Source of the DNA: an uncultured Caldilineaceae bacterium
Lineage (GTDB): Bacteria; Chloroflexota; Anaerolineae; Caldilineales; Caldilineaceae
NCBI GenBank assembly: GCA_958295915.1
Contig: OY282381.1
Coordinates: forward strand, 4,770,001-4,834,000
Length of the DNA: 64,000 nucleotides
Reading direction: 5' to 3'
Both the position numbers and the translations under genes were made by a program. Numbering within the stretch: position 1 is the first letter of the stretch; every line of letters starts with the position of its first letter. Shown here piece by piece: positions 8,377-16,612 of the stretch. Below the pieces are notes generated by a model. The model saw only the letters and a list, made by a program, of their open reading frames with translations. It searched no databases and was not told the origin of the DNA.

Positions 8377-10739
8377 GCTGCAGTGAAAGCGGCCACAATC
8401 TCACTGTAGCGGCCATCCGCCGACGCCAGCTCGGCCGCCTGGCGGAAGCCGGCAACGACGGCCGGATCGTCGCGGTTCAACAGATAGCCCCCCCAGGCGC
8501 CCAGCGCATGGACCGCCGCTCGCTCCGCTTGCAAGCCCAAGGCCCTCTCTGCGTACTCTATCAGCAGTTCGCCGACGGTCTCCTCAAACCCGAAAGCCGC
8601 CGATTCATTCGCAATCGGTGTGTCGCCTGTGAAGGTCGTCAGCCCGCTCTCCCACAGCGCGTCGAAGGCCATCTCCCAGTCGCCGGCGAAGACATGATTC
8701 AGCAGCGGGAAGGCGCTTCTGCTGGACGCGAGCTGACGGCTGGCCTCCAAGTGGTGTCGAATCCAGACAGCGTTCCAGTGGACCGTCGGGTTTTCGGGGT
8801 CCAGAGCCTCTGCCTGCTCGATCTGCGCCAGCGCATCGGCAAACAGACTCGCTGCGGCCAGAGCCACCGCCCGATCGTTCACTGCGCGCAGGTCCGCGGC
8901 GTAGTCGTCAGACAGGCGCGTTGGCGGCGTCTCCACCAGTCCCTGCCCATCCCAATGGAAGAACCGGGCCCTATAGAGCCGCACGCCGCAGGCGTAGCAG
9001 AAGATATAGGGGTCGGTGTCGTTGAGCAGCAGATCCAACCGACCATCGCCGTTCAGATCCGTCACGTACCCGGCATCAGGGCTGCTGTTGAAGCCACTGA
9101 TGACAAGGCTCAGGGTCTGGCCATCCCAGCGCAGCAGCTCAAGGCAGCCACTGTGAGCGCCAGCCAAGCCCTGGACCGTCAGCCAGACGCTCGCAGGCTC
9201 GATAGACGCCTGTTCCAGCGAGGTTTCATCCAGATAGTTGGCGCATTCCAGCTCCACCCGGCCCAGCTCGGCCCAACCGTCCGCTGTGGACCTGTGGAGC
9301 GACACCTGGGGCATGTAGAATGAATCGTCCGGCGGGAAGCCGTAGGTGTGGGCGACGAACAGGGTTTGTTCGTCCACAGAGTCGATCTGCTGCACGGCCA
9401 CCAGATCTTCCTGCAAGCCGTACTCGGCAGTCAACTGGTCTGCCAGCGCCTGCACGTCAGGGGTTGACCCAAGCTGCGCCTCTACGTCTTCGGACCGAGA
9501 TGCATCGGCTTTGCGGCTGTCGAAAGCGGCCACAATCTCACTGTAGCGACCATCCGCCGTCGCCAGCTCGGCCGCCTGGCGGAAGCCGGCAACGACGGCC
9601 AGATCGTCGCGGTTCAGCAGATAGCCCCCCCAGGCGCCCAGCGCATGGACCGCCGCTCGCTCCGCTTGCAAGCCCAAGGCCCTCTCTGCGTACTCTATCA
9701 GCAGTTCGCCGACGGTCTCCTCAAACCCGAAAGCCGCCGATGCGCTCGCAATCGGTGTGTCGCCTGTGAAGGTCGTCAGCCCGCTCTCCCACAGCGCGTC
9801 AAAAGCCGCCTCCCAGTCGCCGGCGAAGACATGATTCAGCAGCGGGAAGGCGCTAGTGGACGCGAGCTGACGGCTGGCCTCCAAGTGGTGTCGAATCCAG
9901 ACAGCGTTCCAGTGGACCGTCGGGTTTTCGGGGTCCAGAGCCTCTGCCTGCTCGATCTGCGCCAGCGCATCGGCAAACAGGCTCGCTGCGGCCAGGGCCA
10001 CCGCCCGATCGTTCACTGCGCGCAGGTCCGTGGCGTAGTCGTCAGACAGGCGCGTTGGCGGCGTCTCCACCAGTCCCTGCCCATCCCAATGGAAGAACCG
10101 GGCCCTATAGAGCCGCACGCCGCAGGCGTAGCAGAAGATATAGGGGTCGGTGTCGTTGAGCAGCAGATCCAACCGACCATCGCCGTTCAGATCCGTCACT
10201 GCCCCGGCATCAGGGCTGCTGTTGAAGCCACTGATGACAAGGCTCAGCGTCTGGCCATCCCAGCGCAGCAGCTCAAGGCAGCCACTGTGAGCCCCAGCCC
10301 CGCCCTGGACCGTCAGCCAGACGCTCGAAGGCTCGATAGGCGCCTGCTCCAATGCATCTTCATCCAGATAGTTGACGCACTCCAACGCCACCCGACCCTT
10401 CTCCAGCCAGCCATCCGCAGTGGGAACGTGGAGCGACAGCCTATGCTGGTAAGAATCATCGGCATCTTCCGGGGGGTTGCCGACAGTGTAGACGACGAAC
10501 AGAGGCTCAACAGCATCGAGCTGCCGCACAGCGACAGAGCGTGCCGGGTCAAGGACCAGACCGTACTCGGCGACGAACTGATCTGCCAGCGCCTGTACGT
10601 CAGGCGCACGTGTTGTCACTGCCTCTGTCATCCGCGTTGCGGTTGCGGGTGGCATGCCAGGCGACAACGGCACACAGCCCGTGATCAGAAGAGCCAACGC
10701 CATTGCCAAACCTACGTTGTGCGGGGAGGAGATTCTCAT
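8361..10739 (-). CDS. Lipoprotein with two tandem copies of a VCBS-like/TPR-like module
   Basis: A 792-residue exported lipoprotein: residues 1-21 are a signal peptide and the lipobox is LITG-C22. The rest is a duplication: each half (about 375 residues) has a beta-rich part with an aspartate-rich DLNGDGRLDLLLNDTDPY loop, like FG-GAP/VCBS calcium-binding repeats, and then a helical part (NDRAVALAAASLFADALAQI ... LDPENPTVHWNAVW) resembling TPR. The halves are nearly identical over their C-terminal two-thirds and more divergent at their starts. The protein probably sits on the outer face of the membrane; ligand and role are unknown. No similarity to named enzymes is visible. Confidence 0.85.
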   Translation of the reverse strand: MRISSPHNVGLAMALALLITGCVPLSPGMPPATATRMTEAVTTRAPDVQALADQFVAEYGLVLDPARSVAVRQLDAVEPLFVVYTVGNPPEDADDSYQHRLSLHVPTADGWLEKGRVALECVNYLDEDALEQAPIEPSSVWLTVQGGAGAHSGCLELLRWDGQTLSLVISGFNSSPDAGAVTDLNGDGRLDLLLNDTDPYIFCYACGVRLYRARFFHWDGQGLVETPPTRLSDDYATDLRAVNDRAVALAAASLFADALAQIEQAEALDPENPTVHWNAVWIRHHLEASRQLASTSAFPLLNHVFAGDWEAAFDALWESGLTTFTGDTPIASASAAFGFEETVGELLIEYAERALGLQAERAAVHALGAWGGYLLNRDDLAVVAGFRQAAELATADGRYSEIVAAFDSRKADASRSEDVEAQLGSTPDVQALADQLTAEYGLQEDLVAVQQIDSVDEQTLFVAHTYGFPPDDSFYMPQVSLHRSTADGWAELGRVELECANYLDETSLEQASIEPASVWLTVQGLAGAHSGCLELLRWDGQTLSLVISGFNSSPDAGYVTDLNGDGRLDLLLNDTDPYIFCYACGVRLYRARFFHWDGQGLVETPPTRLSDDYAADLRAVNDRAVALAAASLFADALAQIEQAEALDPENPTVHWNAVWIRHHLEASRQLASSRSAFPLLNHVFAGDWEMAFDALWESGLTTFTGDTPIANESAAFGFEETVGELLIEYAERALGLQAERAAVHALGAWGGYLLNRDDPAVVAGFRQAAELASADGRYSEIVAAFTAAASGR
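8385..9521 (-). repeat. Internal direct duplication, 3' copy
   Basis: One of two tandem copies within the lipoprotein gene. The repeat distance is 1137 bases (379 codons): gaaagcggccacaatc starts at 8385 and again at 9522. Differences are few between 8385 and about 9170, including one 3-base indel (an extra codon in this copy). Confidence 0.9.
9522..10658 (-). repeat. Internal direct duplication, 5' copy
   Basis: Second copy of the 1137-base duplication, encoding the N-terminal half of the mature lipoprotein. From about 10340 to 10600 it diverges from its partner (9200-9450), which suggests an old duplication partly re-homogenised by gene conversion. Confidence 0.85.
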
Positions 10740-10892
10740 CGGTGTGCTCCTTGTGTGAACGCGGGCGTTTCGCCCGCAGGATGTTCGCGAACAACTGGCC
10801 CGTAGATGTGGCGACGCAGCCGCCCGACATGGCTATAGTTGACCCAGTAACCACAAGGCCAGCCCCTACCGTTCGGCATTCCACCAGCTTGA

Positions 10893-10918
10893 AATCAGGA
10901 ATCGATCGATTCCTGATT
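10893..10918. repeat. Perfect 26-bp palindrome
   Basis: Each half reads AATCAGGAATCGA and its reverse complement, with no loop. It directly follows the stop codon (10920-10922) of the minus-strand gene at 10920-11321 and could act as a transcript-end hairpin, but there is no T-run. An inverted small hairpin gcgggcgtttcgcccgc lies at about 10761-10777 upstream of the lipoprotein start. Confidence 0.7.
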
Positions 10919-10919
10919 C

Positions 10920-11321
10920 CTAATTGGGGAAGGCTATTTGCGATTCGGAAATCAAGTTTGCTATCGCCCGCTGCACCTTCTCCGAAGACAAAATCCCCCT
11001 CAGTATGTCTACAAAGTCTGCTTCATCATCAGCAGTGTATGAAATATCGTTTATTGAATCATCAACTCGGACAGGGTACACATCCGCATACGAGTACCTC
11101 AGGTCAAGAACTTTGAGCCGGTATCTTTGAAGCGCTGGCGCCACGATATACAGCGCTAGGAAAAGAACTTTGGGATTGGCGCCAGGACCACGTCTTACTT
11201 CACCTTCGAGCGCTTCGTTCGTGAGTTTTCCCAACAATCCTGCTTGTTCCTGTAAGATCAGAGCAGGGGTTCGGGTAGTTGCTATATCGCCAAGATATCC
11301 CCACAGGTTTTGCGCTGGCAT
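10920..11321 (-). CDS. Hypothetical protein paired with EEP nuclease
   Basis: A 133-residue protein of no family known to me. It has a central hydrophobic stretch (KVLFLALYIVAPAL, about residues 51-64) that could be a buried helix or a weak membrane segment, and an acidic C-terminal half. The coding sequence is visibly more A+T-rich than the neighbouring metabolic genes. It starts 14 bases after the EEP-fold gene stop, so both are likely on one transcript. The stop abuts a 26-bp palindrome. A partner or immunity role for the nuclease is only a guess. Confidence 0.6.
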   Translation of the reverse strand: MPAQNLWGYLGDIATTRTPALILQEQAGLLGKLTNEALEGEVRRGPGANPKVLFLALYIVAPALQRYRLKVLDLRYSYADVYPVRVDDSINDISYTADDEADFVDILRGILSSEKVQRAIANLISESQIAFPN

Positions 11322-11335
11322 AGTCGAACCTCGTG

Positions 11336-12148
11336 TCAGAATTTGAGTCTGAATAAAAGAGGGAAATGGTCAGATACGCTTGTGTCAGGTCGGCCATTGG
11401 CTTTCATAAGGGAACGAGAGTTTACCTCAGTTATAATCCGCAACTCCTCATTGCGGAAATTAGGCAACAACTCTGGCCTGATTAACACTTGATCGAAGAT
11501 GTTCCAAAAGCGATTTGTTGGAGATGAGGAGTCGTAATAGTAAGTGCCTGATGGTCCAAACGATTCGTCACCAAACCGCGACCACATTGGATTGTAGAAA
11601 AAGTGGCGAACCTCTCCATTGACTGTGCGACTCCTTCTTTCTGCGATTCTTTTGTCCATCACGCCGTGAAGCCCTTCGGATGATACAACACCCGAATCAA
11701 ACGGATTCATGTTGAGGTCTCCCACAATCACAGTTCGCTTATGCCCAACCTTCTTCTCTGACTCCTCAATTTGGGATCTCGACCGTGTAGCGAGATGGCT
11801 CAAGTCTTCTTCAGTTCGGTGCAATCTGCTGGATAGATGAGCAGCAACGATCAATAGCTCTTGTTCATAAATGGGGTGAACAAGATGACGGATTGAAAGC
11901 TTGTCATCGTCCAATATCGGCCTTACCCATTTTGAGGGAAATCGAGTGTAGATTACGATTCTATCCGATGGACTGAATGTAAGAGAGAATTGTAACCCTG
12001 CCCTGGAATTCAATTCTCGAAGCATAATCGGACTCGCAATATCGCATTCTGCAAAAATTAAGACATCTACCTCATATAATTTAGCGAGTTCTGCGATAAG
12101 TTCATGCAACGGATTCTTCTTCAAATTCCAGAAAAGGAAGGTCAACAT
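11336..12148 (-). CDS. Endonuclease/exonuclease/phosphatase (EEP) fold protein
   Basis: A 270-residue member of the EEP superfamily (PF03372), Mg2+-dependent phosphodiesterases that include DNase I, ExoIII and phosphatases. Visible motifs in order: N8 in WNLKK, E34 in FAECD, H99 region in AAHLSS, GDLNMNPFD, FDQVLIRP and the terminal SDHFPL. These cover the metal and catalytic residues, so it should be active; substrate is unknown. Base composition is A+T-richer than the flanks, suggesting transfer. It lies at the downstream end of the minus-strand defence-like block and is likely co-transcribed with the small gene at 10920. Confidence 0.85.
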   Translation of the reverse strand: MLTFLFWNLKKNPLHELIAELAKLYEVDVLIFAECDIASPIMLRELNSRAGLQFSLTFSPSDRIVIYTRFPSKWVRPILDDDKLSIRHLVHPIYEQELLIVAAHLSSRLHRTEEDLSHLATRSRSQIEESEKKVGHKRTVIVGDLNMNPFDSGVVSSEGLHGVMDKRIAERRSRTVNGEVRHFFYNPMWSRFGDESFGPSGTYYYDSSSPTNRFWNIFDQVLIRPELLPNFRNEELRIITEVNSRSLMKANGRPDTSVSDHFPLLFRLKF

Positions 12149-12267
12149 GAATCAAAGCTTCACATCAGTTAGATAATAATCAGTTAGATAATAAATAGTA
12201 TACACGCTGTACCCCAAACCCTTGCAGGCCTTTGTTACGGAATTGTATCAAAAATGGTGAGATCCTG

Positions 12268-12627
12268 TCACAGCAGGTTCCGGTTCGTCTCGGGTTGCCA
12301 GTCGTGGATCAGCCTGGCCTCCAGCTCGCGCGTCTCCTCCACGCCCTCGGTGAACGCCACGGAGAACTGCGCTATGTCCCGGAACATGCGCAGCGCGCGC
12401 CGCAACTCGGGGTTCGTCTCGTTGGAAATATGCTGCAGCAGACGACGGCGGAGACAGGTCTCAGACTTGCCCACATACAGACGCTCTGGCCCGCCGTCCA
12501 CGCCCGTCGGCAGCCACAGCGCATACAGGCCAGTTCGCTCCTCCGGCACGCGACGGCGCACCTCAGCCCGGTTGTACGGCCAGCGTTCCCGTTCAAGTCG
12601 ATACTTCAGCGCGAATGGCGTGCTCAT
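12268..12627 (-). CDS. Small GIY-YIG-like protein
   Basis: A 119-residue single-domain protein. The pattern G33-L-Y-A-L-W ... L-Y51-V-G-K with R60/R61, H66, E103 (ELEARLIHDW) and N115 (PETNRN) fits the GIY-YIG nuclease superfamily: the two-strand GIY and YIG motifs, the conserved Arg, and the metal-binding Glu. Such small proteins are found in UvrC, homing endonucleases and restriction enzymes, but the stand-alone form here is near minimal size. It follows the zeta-like gene by 49 bases on the same strand, within the defence-like block. Nuclease activity is inferred. Confidence 0.75.
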   Translation of the reverse strand: MSTPFALKYRLERERWPYNRAEVRRRVPEERTGLYALWLPTGVDGGPERLYVGKSETCLRRRLLQHISNETNPELRRALRMFRDIAQFSVAFTEGVEETRELEARLIHDWQPETNRNLL

Positions 12628-12676
12628 CGTCCGCCCGAATCATATAGTAAAGGCATATAGTAAACGCGCGCGAACG

Positions 12677-13408
12677 CTACACTTTCGTGTCGCGGTACAT
12701 CTTGCCGTTCCGCCATGTAGGGACGTAGCCCTGCGTCTCGATAGCGCGGCGGCGCGCCTTGATCGCCGCGCGCTTCATCGCGATCAAAGCGAGTTCAGCA
12801 TGGGATAAAGTCTTCTTCTGCTCATCCGTAGCGTAGATCAGGCTGGGATCTTTGGGTTCTTTGATTGCCATCTGCTGGCCTCCTGGTGATCTCAGGTTGC
12901 TCCCGCTCTCGACGATTACCGGACCGCTGCCTGTATTGTCGTACAGTATCCACCTATCGACCAAATGACAATAGACTTCCTGGAAGTTCCGCCAGCCTGC
13001 CGCCGCCCGGCGGCGGACCACGTCTTCCGGCACGTGATGCCCTCCCTCGCGTACGCGTAGCGCGACGCGTTCCACCGCTCTGTCAGGAGTCGAGAGGCGT
13101 AAGAAGTGGAGCCGAACGATGTATCCCCGCTTCTGCCACACCGGGATCATCCGCGCGTAGATTCGTCCGCTGAGCGTCGTCTCGAAGGCGAAACTCTCGC
13201 CGGCGCTGACTCTATCGCGGATCATGCGCAGCATCAAGCGGCCCGCCTGTATAGCTGCTCTTTCGGGTTGAAACGGGTTCAGTCCCATCGCGATGAGGTC
13301 GGCGTTGATGAACGTCGGGCAGTTCGCCTCGTTTATCAGAAATTCGGTGGCGAAAGTGGTCTTGCCCGCGCCGTTCGGTCCGGCGATGATGAGGATATTT
13401 TTCGTCAT
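12677..13408 (-). CDS. Zeta toxin-like P-loop kinase with C-terminal extension
   Basis: A 243-residue protein with a Walker A motif GPNGAGKTT (residues 10-18), INADLIA (34-40) and FETTLSG (about 75-81), which together mark the zeta-toxin/AAA_33 kinase family; zeta toxins phosphorylate UDP-N-acetylglucosamine, but many relatives have other roles. The kinase domain ends near residue 178. The last 64 residues (MAIKEPKD ... MYRDTKV) are Lys/Arg/Ala-rich, end in a W-R-N-G-K segment and resemble the small proteins often encoded beside such kinases. A good internal ribosome-binding site and ATG precede this part. It lies between the DUF1156 and GIY-YIG genes. Confidence 0.8.
   Translation of the reverse strand: MTKNILIIAGPNGAGKTTFATEFLINEANCPTFINADLIAMGLNPFQPERAAIQAGRLMLRMIRDRVSAGESFAFETTLSGRIYARMIPVWQKRGYIVRLHFLRLSTPDRAVERVALRVREGGHHVPEDVVRRRAAAGWRNFQEVYCHLVDRWILYDNTGSGPVIVESGSNLRSPGGQQMAIKEPKDPSLIYATDEQKKTLSHAELALIAMKRAAIKARRRAIETQGYVPTWRNGKMYRDTKV
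12869..12884 (-). promoter_or_regulatory. Internal ribosome-binding site and start inside the zeta-like gene
   Basis: On the minus strand AGGAGG (12884-12879) is followed after 7 bases by an in-frame ATG (12871-12869). Translation from here would give a 64-residue protein identical to the C-terminal extension of the zeta-like kinase (ending 12677). Spacing and strength are as good as for a normal gene start. Confidence 0.55.
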
Positions 13409-13440
13409 AGCGTTAATTTCTGCGAGATATCGAACTGCTT

Positions 13441-13688
13441 AACGCCAAGCCGCAAAGACGCAAAGGTTTTTCCGGGGTTTTCCTTGCGTCTTCGCGCCCT
13501 TGCGTCCTTGCGTTGATTTCTGGGGGATGAAGAATTTTAACGTGAAGCCGCCAAGCCGCAAAGATGTTTCCGGGATTTTCCTTGCGTCCTTGCGTTGAAA
13601 TTGGTGGAGAATGTAACGCCAAGCCGCCAAGCCGCCATGATTTTTCTGGGGTTTTCCTTGCGTCTTCGCGCCCTTGCGTCCTTGCGTT
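13441..13688. repeat. Family A repeat, three inverted-repeat-bounded copies
   Basis: Three copies at about 13441-13514, 13538-13595 and 13615-13688. Each begins aacgccaagccgc-like and ends ccttgcgtt, so the ends are inverted repeats and each copy can fold as a hairpin. The block fills the gap between the DUF1156 gene and the zeta-like gene. Confidence 0.88.
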
Positions 13689-13707
13689 GAAAAGCGTAAT
13701 TTCTGCG

Positions 13708-14526
13708 TCAGAATAACCGCGCCCTGTCGGGTTGATGCATCCGATCCATGATGCGGGGCCACTCGGTTACGAGCGTATTGAAGATAACAGCATTGTCCGA
13801 GTCGCCGGCGCGATCATAGTGGTTATAGAGAAGGCGCGCCAGCCGCTCGACAGAGTTGACGTTGCCATACATGGCTCTGGCGACATCCGCCGCGCCGTTG
13901 ATATAGCCTCCGTCCTCATACTCCAGGTGGTAGACCATGCGCATGCAGCCCTCCCAGGCCGTCGAAATACTGGGGAGAGAGGAGTAATCGGTGTCCCGGT
14001 CCCCCTGATATGCCTCCAACGGCAGCAGCTGCACCGCGCCCCGTTCGGCCGTGAGCAGCTCGCTCATAGCTGCTACGGCCACGTTCTTGGCCCGCGCCAG
14101 CGTATCTGCATCGCCGAATGCGCCTTGGTCGTATCCGTGCTCCTTGAGCCACTCCAGGCAGAAGCGGCTGGCTGAATCGAGGTCGCCCTCCTGTTTCTGG
14201 TCGTAATCGGAGATGGCCTTGTTGATGGCTGTCAGGGCCTCGCGCATCGGCACCGGTTTGCCGCTGACCGTCGCCACGCGGCTGTAGCGGGAGTAGATCT
14301 CCATGCCCGGCCCGATGGTGGCCTGGGCCAGGTCGGTCGGCGCGATATGGCCCTCGCGCGTGAGATGGTCGAGGGCGGCCGGCATCTCCCGTTCCAGCGC
14401 ATCGTAAAACTGGCGGCGCGTGGCCGCGCGCGCATCCGCAGGCCGCGGCCGGCAGACCAGCACGACGGAAGTAGCCAATGCGTTAGAGCCAAGTGAACGT
14501 TGCCTGGTAGCCCTTTCGGTACGCAT
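13708..14526 (-). CDS. DUF1156 DNA methylase, C-terminal part (after frameshift)
   Basis: A 272-codon frame that continues the methylase encoded upstream. Read in frame with W-P before its first Met, it would continue the upstream protein as GFQIVG-x-WPMRTERATRQRS, the usual order in DUF1156 proteins, where a TWPMRTE-like segment precedes the conserved SALA(S/T)SxVLVCRPR motif (here NALATSVVLVCRPR). The remaining 240 residues are helical and lack motifs I recognise. A two-base deletion (or one-base insertion) near 14533 separates it from the N-terminal part; the ATG at 14526 overlaps the end of that frame by 44 bases. It may be a real frameshift, a sequencing error or coupled translation of two chains. 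Confidence 0.8.
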   Translation of the reverse strand: MRTERATRQRSLGSNALATSVVLVCRPRPADARAATRRQFYDALEREMPAALDHLTREGHIAPTDLAQATIGPGMEIYSRYSRVATVSGKPVPMREALTAINKAISDYDQKQEGDLDSASRFCLEWLKEHGYDQGAFGDADTLARAKNVAVAAMSELLTAERGAVQLLPLEAYQGDRDTDYSSLPSISTAWEGCMRMVYHLEYEDGGYINGAADVARAMYGNVNSVERLARLLYNHYDRAGDSDNAVIFNTLVTEWPRIMDRMHQPDRARLF

Positions 14527-16591
14527 GGGCCATGCCGACGATCTGGAAACCGGCGTCGACCAGCGCCGTCAGCATCGTCTCCCAGCCAGTGGAGGTCGTG
14601 CCTGCGCTCTGCTCTTCCTGTTGCTTGTAGGCGTAGAAGATGGACGAGGGGAATTCGTCTGTGCAGCGCTCGCGTATCCGTTTGAGCGTCTTGTGCAGCA
14701 GTTCCTCAAATCTTTGACGCGGCTCATCGAACCGTTGCGGCTCGGCAATCATCTCCTCTTCTTTGGGCGTTGTCATACCAGCGAACAGTTCCGGGTACGT
14801 GTCGCGCAGCAGCGGACGAATCCACACGTAGAAGAAATCGGATAGGTCGGCGTAGGCGATGTTGTCGTAGTAGGGCGGGTCAGTGACGATCACGGGACCG
14901 CGCTGGGCATGGATGGTGGTGGATGCGTCTGCCTGATACACTTCACCGCCGTTCGCATTGGCAGGAAGACACTCGACAACTCTGGCAATCCGTTCGATAT
15001 GCGCCATCCAGTTCCCCGCCGAGTCGGAAAAGGGATTGCTTTCAGAAAAATTCCAAACCATCGGGATTGCCTGACGGCTGAAAACTCCGACGACTTTGTT
15101 GCCGGAGCTTTGCCACCTGTCAAAGCTGGAACACATGTCCGCTTCTCTGCCAACAGCAAACGCGAGATAGGTGCAGACGGCATTGGCATAGTCTTCATCC
15201 GCTCCCTGCTTCGTCATCAGTGTACGCGCCTCTGCCAGCAGGTCGCTGAAGGTTGTCAACGCAACAAGCTGACGCTCGGTGAAAAGCTGATGCCAATGCG
15301 TGATGCCGTACCCAGACGGAGTGAAGTCCCGCGTTCGATTGGGCATTCTGCCATTAGGATGCCAGGAAGGAGCGGCAGATAACGAGGCTTTGATATGCTC
15401 CTCCGTCGGCGACAAGAACAGCCGCTTGCGGTCTCCCTCGGCCACGATAGCGGTCATCTGCTCGCCCATGTTGCCGGCTCTGGCCTGCTCTCGCACGTAT
15501 TCCAGCCGCGCCGTGCCCCCGCAGGCGGCGCAGAATGCGCCATTGCGGTTCACTGTGCCGGTCTGCGGCACGCCGTCGTCATGGTCCTGAACCACAAACG
15601 AAATCCGCTTCTCCGCCCGCTCAACCACCGGCCTCGTCCAGTGCTGATTCTTCGCCTTCTTGGACAGCTGGAAGGTGGTCGTCAGCGGCATGGGCACGCC
15701 GCAGGCCGGGTTGGGACAGGGCACAGTGCGCGCCCACAGCCAGGCGACCACGGTATGAGAGAGAGAACCCTTCCTCCTCACCTTTGGGTAGAGATGGCCG
15801 ATACGCTTGAACGCCTCCTCCCGCATCCAGCGCCCATAGTAGCGAATATCGGCAGCCAGCCCTGCCGCGCCATTGAAATCAACGCCCTGAAGCGAAGCCG
15901 CAGAGCCACGCTGAAACTCCTGGTTTTTCTCTGGGTTGTTCTTAGCGTCCTTGCGCCCTTGCGTCTTTGCGTTAAAAAATTCAGTCTCCTTTGCGTTAAA
16001 AAGCCCAGACTCTCCACCAGGATTGACCGGCGGCCGCCCGGCGAACTTAGGCGGCAGCTCAATCAGCGCCTTGTTGATAAGCACGGCGACCGGATTGAGA
16101 TCTGTGCCCACGGCGCGCAGCCCCAGCCGCTGCGCCTCCAGCGGTATGGAGCCGCCGCCGGCGAAGGGATCATAGATAGACAAAGCTTGCTCGTCCAGGT
16201 AGCGCAGCAATTCTGCCGGCGCGCTGGGCGCGCGCTCCCCGCGCGCGCGGGCGACGGAGCGGGCGATCTCATAACGCGCCTCGTTCATAATTTCCCGCGC
16301 CTCCGGCCTGCTCTCGTCGGTACTCTCCCACTTCACCAACTCGCTGATAATGTCGTGCAGCCGTTTGCGTTCGGCCGCTTGCTCGGCAGCGCTGGGGAAC
16401 TCATCGGGGCAGGATGACGGATCGTCCACCAGGCTGGCGAAGATAACAGCGCGGCAGGCCGCCAGCGGTTTCCGCGACCACCACAGATGCAACGTGAACG
16501 GATGGCCGTGGTGGATGAATCTTTCGCGTGCCGCCTCGCGGTTGATATCGGCCAGCGGCAGATCAACCTCGATCAGCTTCTTACGATTCAT
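14483..16591 (-). CDS. DUF1156 domain DNA methylase, N-terminal part
   Basis: A 702-residue protein. The N-terminus (VDLPLADINREAARE ... GHPFTLHLWWSRKPL) is the DUF1156 domain (PF06634). It is followed by the AdoMet motif DPFAGGGSIPLEAQ near residue 140, a zinc-finger-like CPNPACG ... CAACG region, and the catalytic DPPYYDNIAYADL motif IV near 570, typical of amino-group (N6-A or N4-C) methylases. Residues about 197-234 are encoded by a family A repeat in frame (FFNAKTQGRKDAKNNPEKN) between two conserved segments. The frame ends in a short out-of-register tail after GFQIVG, so the C-terminal domain is lost unless shifted. It follows the DUF499 gene; such pairing is recurrent in prokaryotic genomes and suggests a defence or modification role. 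Confidence 0.85.
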   Translation of the reverse strand: MNRKKLIEVDLPLADINREAARERFIHHGHPFTLHLWWSRKPLAACRAVIFASLVDDPSSCPDEFPSAAEQAAERKRLHDIISELVKWESTDESRPEAREIMNEARYEIARSVARARGERAPSAPAELLRYLDEQALSIYDPFAGGGSIPLEAQRLGLRAVGTDLNPVAVLINKALIELPPKFAGRPPVNPGGESGLFNAKETEFFNAKTQGRKDAKNNPEKNQEFQRGSAASLQGVDFNGAAGLAADIRYYGRWMREEAFKRIGHLYPKVRRKGSLSHTVVAWLWARTVPCPNPACGVPMPLTTTFQLSKKAKNQHWTRPVVERAEKRISFVVQDHDDGVPQTGTVNRNGAFCAACGGTARLEYVREQARAGNMGEQMTAIVAEGDRKRLFLSPTEEHIKASLSAAPSWHPNGRMPNRTRDFTPSGYGITHWHQLFTERQLVALTTFSDLLAEARTLMTKQGADEDYANAVCTYLAFAVGREADMCSSFDRWQSSGNKVVGVFSRQAIPMVWNFSESNPFSDSAGNWMAHIERIARVVECLPANANGGEVYQADASTTIHAQRGPVIVTDPPYYDNIAYADLSDFFYVWIRPLLRDTYPELFAGMTTPKEEEMIAEPQRFDEPRQRFEELLHKTLKRIRERCTDEFPSSIFYAYKQQEEQSAGTTSTGWETMLTALVDAGFQIVGMAHAYRKGYQATFTWL
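15889..16001 (-). repeat. Family A repeat inside the DUF1156 coding sequence
   Basis: About 113 bases closely matching the extended repeat at 771-860 (shared agccacgctgaaa, ctctgggttgttct and gcgtccttgcg stretches). It keeps the reading frame open and adds roughly 38 residues rich in Lys, Asn, Gln and Glu. Confidence 0.85.
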
Positions 16592-16612
16592 AAATAGCTC
16601 TTCTCCACCAAT

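Noticed and set aside
8199..10805. Two long plus-strand frames opposite the lipoprotein
   Set aside because: They repeat because the lipoprotein gene is duplicated; no domain, and the minus frame has a signal peptide and lipobox.
15395..16417. A 340-codon plus-strand frame opposite the DUF1156 gene
   Set aside because: Antisense shadow without recognisable domain.
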